The notes beneath the pieces are model-generated. The model was not told the DNA's origin. It ran no database searches and worked only from the letters and a program-made list of their open reading frames with translations. Shown here in pieces: positions 44,103 to 47,432 of a stretch of 47,432 nt of DNA. The stretch comes from Chloroflexi bacterium UBA4733 (GTDB taxonomy: Bacteria > Chloroflexota > UBA4733). Numbering within the stretch: the stretch's first letter is position 1; each line of letters begins with the position of its first letter. The stretch lies in the NCBI GenBank assembly GCA_002404055.1, contig DHIZ01000161.1, positions 1 through 47,432 on the forward strand, in the 5' to 3' direction. The position numbers and the translations under genes are program-made.

Positions 44103-44434
44103 GGCCCAGTGTTAGGGACGCTGTCACCAAGTGCAAGGTAAAGCGGCCAAGAGCAGCCCGAGCAACCTCGCCGCGCGAATGTCTCCACTCTACCGATGAA
44201 TTGTTGTCGGCACAACGAAAAAAGTGCCGACAAGGACCAGTGTCGGTACTTCTTCGCCCATTGGCAGCATAGACTACGCGTAGCAAGCGGACAAGGGTGA
44301 CCCGAATTCGGGCGAAGTGCCGTCTCCAGAAAGTAAGTCGGCGCGGTGGTATGGGAAGCCCTGCCCCGCACCAACATCACCCGCTCAGCACAGGCCTACT
44401 TTGCACTCGGTAACAGCGACCCTAACACTGGGCC
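44103..44434. mobile_element. Probable MITE, 332 bp with 34-bp terminal inverted repeats
   Basis: Bases 44103-44136 and 44401-44434 are inverted copies matching at 31 of 34 positions, with outer ends ggcccagtgttaggg. No transposase frame lies between. Inside is a perfect 10-bp hairpin, TTGTCGGCAC-aacgaaaaaa-GTGCCGACAA (44204-44233). I see no obvious target duplication. The left end abuts the regulator, the right end abuts a transposase-like fragment. Confidence 0.65.
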
Positions 44435-44462
44435 TACTGCACGGGGGCAGGGGACCACCGCA

Positions 44463-44849
44463 TCATCCCAACGAGGAACCGCCGGAATACCGGCAACGAC
44501 ACGCGATCATCCATTGCCACCCGGCCAGGGCCACCGAGCTAGCGAGGGAAGCAGGAGCATCGCTGCGACGGGCAGGAACGGCACCGGCTGCCAGGAATGG
44601 TTCGTCGAGTTGATCCAGATGGTCCGGTCGACCGCTGCCCCACCAGGCCAACACCAGCCAGAGCAGGGCCGCCGCCAGTGTCGGCAGCCCACGCTTGGCG
44701 CGCCTCAGGTAACGCTCCAAGCCGAGCGATTGCGCATAGGCCAACAGCGCTGGCAAGGGCGCAAGGTTCGTGGGCATCGGCCGGTCGAATGGCATCCGTA
44801 CACTGGCCATCGGGATCGGGATCCTCGTGTGCGGCATGGTAACCCACAC
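44463..44849 (-). pseudogene. Possible transposase N-terminal fragment (IS4-like)
   Basis: PMPTNLAPLPALLAYAQSLG then LERYLRRAKRGLPTLAAALL and WLVLAWWGSGRPDHLDQLDE resembles the N-terminus of DDE transposases that are common in Chloroflexota. No DDE catalytic region follows; after about 90 residues the frame degenerates and reaches the MITE. The likely start is the ATG encoding MPFDRPMP near 44796. I cannot name the IS family. The DNA between 44850 and 44891 holds nothing recognised. Confidence 0.4.
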
Positions 44850-44891
44850 AGGATGCCCGATCCTGCCGGCTCTTAAACGGTCCGATCTACG

Positions 44892-46349
44892 CTAGCCAGC
44901 CTGGCTCGACATGGCGCTCAGGCGCGCCCGGAGCGCCTGGGCGACCGCGGAGCAGGCCGTGGCAGGGTCGGCGCCGGTGGCGTGCTGGTAGCCAGGGAAG
45001 ACGTCCCGGAGGCCCCCGAGCAGCGATCCCACCCCGACCTGATCGGCCGCACTGGCGCGGCCCACCTGCATGCCCCAGGCGATCGCCGACGCCAGGCGAG
45101 CGTCAAGGCGTCCTTGTTCGAGCATCTTCATCGCCAGGGGCTGCCGGGCCGACACGAGCAGCGACGGACCAACCGCCGCTTCGAGGGCACGCAGCACCGC
45201 GAGCGCCGCCTCGGGCTGCCGGCTACTTGCCGAGATCCCCGCGCCGACCTGCAGCTCGATCTTCGTCACCGGCGTGATCCCACCGGGCAGCCCCACCGGA
45301 ATGGGCGCGAAGCCCAGCCCGACGTCCCAGGAGGTCGCGATGGCGGCGAGATCCGGGGAGTCGGCGTCCGCCGGTGTGGCGAACGTCGACGCAGCGTATC
45401 CTCCCCAGGCCCGGATGGCGTAGGGACGGGCGGGATCCTTCGGCACCGCTCCGACGCCAGACTGGGGGACCACCAGACGGTCCCGCGTGACGAGATCCCG
45501 CCAGCAGGTCACCCCTTGAATCGCGGCCGGCTGGTCCAGCAGGACCGCGTCATTCACGTCGATCACCTCTCCGCCCGCCTGCCAGATGGGGATCTCGGGA
45601 GCAAGCGTGGTCACATCACATAGCCACTGCGGCACGGCACGCCCGCGGGCGCGTCCAGCCAGCACCTGGGCTGCATCGATGAGCTGCTGCCATGGCCATG
45701 GCTGGGCGGGCGGCGGCACGCCCAAGCCTGCCGCTCGCAGCATGGCCGCGTCGAAGCGGAGCAGCTGCGGCAGGACGGCGAGCGGGAGGACGAGCTGCTC
45801 GCCCTGGACGCGCCCGAGCAGGAGGGCCGACGGATAGTAGTCCGTTGGCTGCCGCCGCTCGTGGGCGAGCAATGGCGCGAGCGAGGTGAGGACCCGGCGC
45901 TGGTGCAGACTTACTAATGCCCCCGGAGGAAAGGTCGCATTGAACAGAAGCACGTCGACGCCGTCCGTCAAGCGTTGCGCCAGCGCATCGACGTACGCGT
46001 CATTATTGAAGAACGGCTGTCCGGAGCTGCCCACCGTCCGGGCGCCCGCCGCCTGATCGGCACCGAAGACCCCGAAATCGAGCGGCGGAAGGCGCACGCC
46101 GGGTTGCGGATGGGTATTGAGCCCTTCGACCGCCCCGCGCGCCGCCTCCACCCAGGCCGGAACGGCTTGTCCCCCAGCCGAAGAAGCCGCGTGCGCGGCC
46201 AGCACGACCACCCTCGCCTTCGCCGGACTCTTGGGCAGCCGCGCCGGACCGATCGAATTACTGCAGGCAACAGTCAGCCCGGCCGGTAGCGCAGCCAGCG
46301 CCGCTCGCAAAAACGCTCGCCGCCCAGAACGCTGCCTTTGCGTGGTCAT
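44892..46349 (-). CDS. Solute-binding lipoprotein of cassette 3
   Basis: 485 residues. SGRRAFLRAALAALPAGLTV followed by AC is a twin-arginine signal with lipobox. The binding fold is visible in KARVVVLAAHAASSAGGQAV, GVDVLLFNATFPPGALVSLH, QRRVLTSLAPLLAHERRQPT, YYPSALLLGRVQGEQLVLPL and VLPQLLRFDAAMLRAAGLGV. It parallels the binding lipoprotein of cassette 2 in size, signal type and position downstream of a Cys-rich gene on the same strand. No permease is adjacent. Confidence 0.78.
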   Translation of the reverse strand: MTTQRQRSGRRAFLRAALAALPAGLTVACSNSIGPARLPKSPAKARVVVLAAHAASSAGGQAVPAWVEAARGAVEGLNTHPQPGVRLPPLDFGVFGADQAAGARTVGSSGQPFFNNDAYVDALAQRLTDGVDVLLFNATFPPGALVSLHQRRVLTSLAPLLAHERRQPTDYYPSALLLGRVQGEQLVLPLAVLPQLLRFDAAMLRAAGLGVPPPAQPWPWQQLIDAAQVLAGRARGRAVPQWLCDVTTLAPEIPIWQAGGEVIDVNDAVLLDQPAAIQGVTCWRDLVTRDRLVVPQSGVGAVPKDPARPYAIRAWGGYAASTFATPADADSPDLAAIATSWDVGLGFAPIPVGLPGGITPVTKIELQVGAGISASSRQPEAALAVLRALEAAVGPSLLVSARQPLAMKMLEQGRLDARLASAIAWGMQVGRASAADQVGVGSLLGGLRDVFPGYQHATGADPATACSAVAQALRARLSAMSSQAG

Positions 46350-46467
46350 GGGTGCTCACTAGCCTCTTTCGCCCGGACAGGTCAGCGGAACTAATCGGAT
46401 GCTACCGGTGCATGGGCCCGTGCGTCACCCAAGTCAGCTGACGGCGGGCAGAATTCATGCGCTTCGT

Positions 46468-46899
46468 TCACGGACGCTCCAAGGCGCTCAGGGCTTCTGC
46501 GGCGCGCTGCACCAAACCACCGACCGTATACTCGCTCGTCGCCGCCGCGACGTTTGTTGTCGTCGTCCACAGTTCTATCACGAAGCGGCCTCGATAAGCT
46601 CCATCCGACGCCACAGCGCCCGTTACGGGTCCCTTTGGCCAGGGGACGACCTCAGGAAGAAAGGACTTTGCCGCTAGTACCGCGGCGGCAGCGCGTCCGA
46701 CGAACCGCCGATCAGCGGCCACGAGCGCCACCTTACCCCCGCTGTCAAATACCTCTACCACGATCCGGCCGAGGTAGTTCTGGCCCGCGATACTGCCAAG
46801 TAGCGGACTCTGCACCCATACACCCGAAATCGCCGCCGCTGAACCAGGGGTCGCCTGTGCCACCCGTAGCCTGAAAGGCAGAATTGGTCCTAACACCAC
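46468..46899 (-). CDS. Hypothetical beta-rich protein of cassette 3
   Basis: 143 residues with GTG start at 46899 and GGAGGTG five bases upstream, so it is very likely translated. Sequence such as PFRLRVAQATPGSAAAISGV, GRIVVEVFDSGGKVALVAAD and GRFVIELWTTTTNVAAATSE predicts a beta sandwich with a final helix (VQRAAEALSALE). No signal peptide, so it is probably cytoplasmic. Family not recognised. It lies between the Cys-rich gene and the solute-binding gene in the same direction. Confidence 0.65.
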   Translation of the reverse strand: MVLGPILPFRLRVAQATPGSAAAISGVWVQSPLLGSIAGQNYLGRIVVEVFDSGGKVALVAADRRFVGRAAAAVLAAKSFLPEVVPWPKGPVTGAVASDGAYRGRFVIELWTTTTNVAAATSEYTVGGLVQRAAEALSALERP

Positions 46900-47000
46900 T
46901 TCACCTCCAAATTTTTCTGGGCTCCCGCTATCCGCAATAGTCGTTCATCCGCAAAAGCGTGGTGCGTGCCGCCGCCGGCTACTTCGCGTAGGGTATAGCC

Positions 47001-47357
47001 TCAGCAGCATGGGTTGCAACAGCTTCCACCCGTCGTCCCATCGGAGCAAACATAGAAGAAGACCTCGGTTGTGCAGCCATAGCAGGACGAGCATCCGCCA
47101 CAGCAACCGCATTGTCCATTGATACAACAACAAGACTCCTGCACGCACGGCACGCAGCTGCCGTAGCACTGCGAACTGCAGTCGGCGTAGGCGGGTGAAA
47201 AGCCAAGGAACTGCATTGTTATAGCCGCTAAGCCGGCAGCGAACGTGCTGCCAACCACGCGACGTCGGGACAGCGTCAGAGCGGCCTTCTTGAGTAGGTC
47301 GCCATCGCCCGGTTGGCGTTCAGCGATCACCTCGTTCCCTGAGCCACGCATCTTCAT
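47001..47357 (-). CDS. Tat-exported cysteine-rich protein 3 (18 Cys)
   Basis: 118 residues from ATG 47357 (AAGGAG eight bases upstream; an adjacent GTG could also serve). LTLSRRRVVGSTFAAGLAAI is a twin-arginine signal; SPAYA likely precedes cleavage. The mature 60 residues hold 18 cysteines, 30 percent: DCSSQCYGSCVPCVQESCCC, GQCGCCGGCSSCYGC, YVCSDGTTGGSCCNPCC. The phrase YVCSDGT echoes YTCCDGT of Cys-rich protein 1, suggesting common descent. No MauE/MauD-like genes are visible beside it, but the window ends 75 bases upstream. A 7-bp hairpin (47387-47405) lies in that upstream piece. Confidence 0.8.
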   Translation of the reverse strand: MKMRGSGNEVIAERQPGDGDLLKKAALTLSRRRVVGSTFAAGLAAITMQFLGFSPAYADCSSQCYGSCVPCVQESCCCINGQCGCCGGCSSCYGCTTEVFFYVCSDGTTGGSCCNPCC

Positions 47358-47432
47358 CACGCGTTCTCCTTTCCGACCGTTACAGCGAACGGGACTTCCC
47401 CGTTCTCTTGAAAGTGCGCCACAGATTATCGC

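Noticed and set aside
1..47432. tRNA, rRNA or tRNA-Sec genes
   Set aside because: I looked for cloverleaf and rRNA signatures and found none that I can support; selA, selB and selD are also absent from the window.

Overview
The window is GC-rich and gene-dense. Its gene content looks most like a Chloroflexota-type soil or thermophile bacterium: TIR-STAND-TPR ATPases, tandem Uma2 proteins, Tat/lipobox solute-binding proteins and a three-subunit membrane formate dehydrogenase. That assignment is inference from gene families only; no rRNA or tRNA gene is visible to confirm it.

Layout. (1) 1-11 kb: the end of clpX, aroA, a small membrane protein with an ABC-ATPase relic, a solute-binding lipoprotein, a YtcJ-type amidohydrolase, a bactofilin, a secreted phosphoesterase, and two tandem Uma2 genes enclosing the relic of a TIR-STAND-type gene. 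(2) 11.4-17.3 kb: a decayed TPR protein and a minus-strand operon sucC-sucD-icd-dapB followed by a ParD/ParE-like pair whose toxin looks frame-damaged. (3) 17.5-26.4 kb: an accessory, defence-like stretch with a lipoprotein, a ribbon-helix-helix/purM/unknown operon with a textbook sigma-70 promoter, a RES toxin with its Xre-like antitoxin, and a TIR-NB-ARC-TPR protein embedded in long hairpin repeats. (4) 26.4-33.6 kb: a formate dehydrogenase locus (fdhD, NrfD-type membrane subunit, four-cluster Fe-S subunit, catalytic subunit). The catalytic gene is interrupted by an in-frame TGA followed by a SECIS-like hairpin and is therefore read as a selenoprotein. Divergent from it is a small protein of the encapsulated-ferritin family without a shell gene or targeting peptide. 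(5) 33.6-47.4 kb: after another orphan solute-binding lipoprotein, an almost unbroken minus-strand run of about 12 kb.

The last region is the most unusual. It holds three small twin-arginine-exported proteins that are extraordinarily rich in cysteine (18, 14 and 18 Cys). Two of them sit directly behind a MauE-type membrane redox protein and a membrane-anchored thioredoxin-fold MauD-like protein. In methylamine utilisation, MauD and MauE are needed to mature the disulfide-rich light chain of methylamine dehydrogenase; here no methylamine dehydrogenase subunit is present. The two cassettes share a nearly identical 160-bp upstream module with a palindrome and repeated TGACG boxes, beside a winged-helix regulator. 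Orphan Tat/lipobox solute-binding proteins accompany cassettes 2 and 3, and an ECF sigma/anti-sigma pair lies at the downstream end. I read this as a dedicated export-and-oxidation system for hyper-disulfide proteins of unknown role; the function is inference.

Mobile and repeat content includes a probable 332-bp MITE with 34-bp inverted ends that truncates the regulator, a transposase relic, at least five copies of a family of long inverted-repeat elements, and a cluster of three perfect short palindromes.
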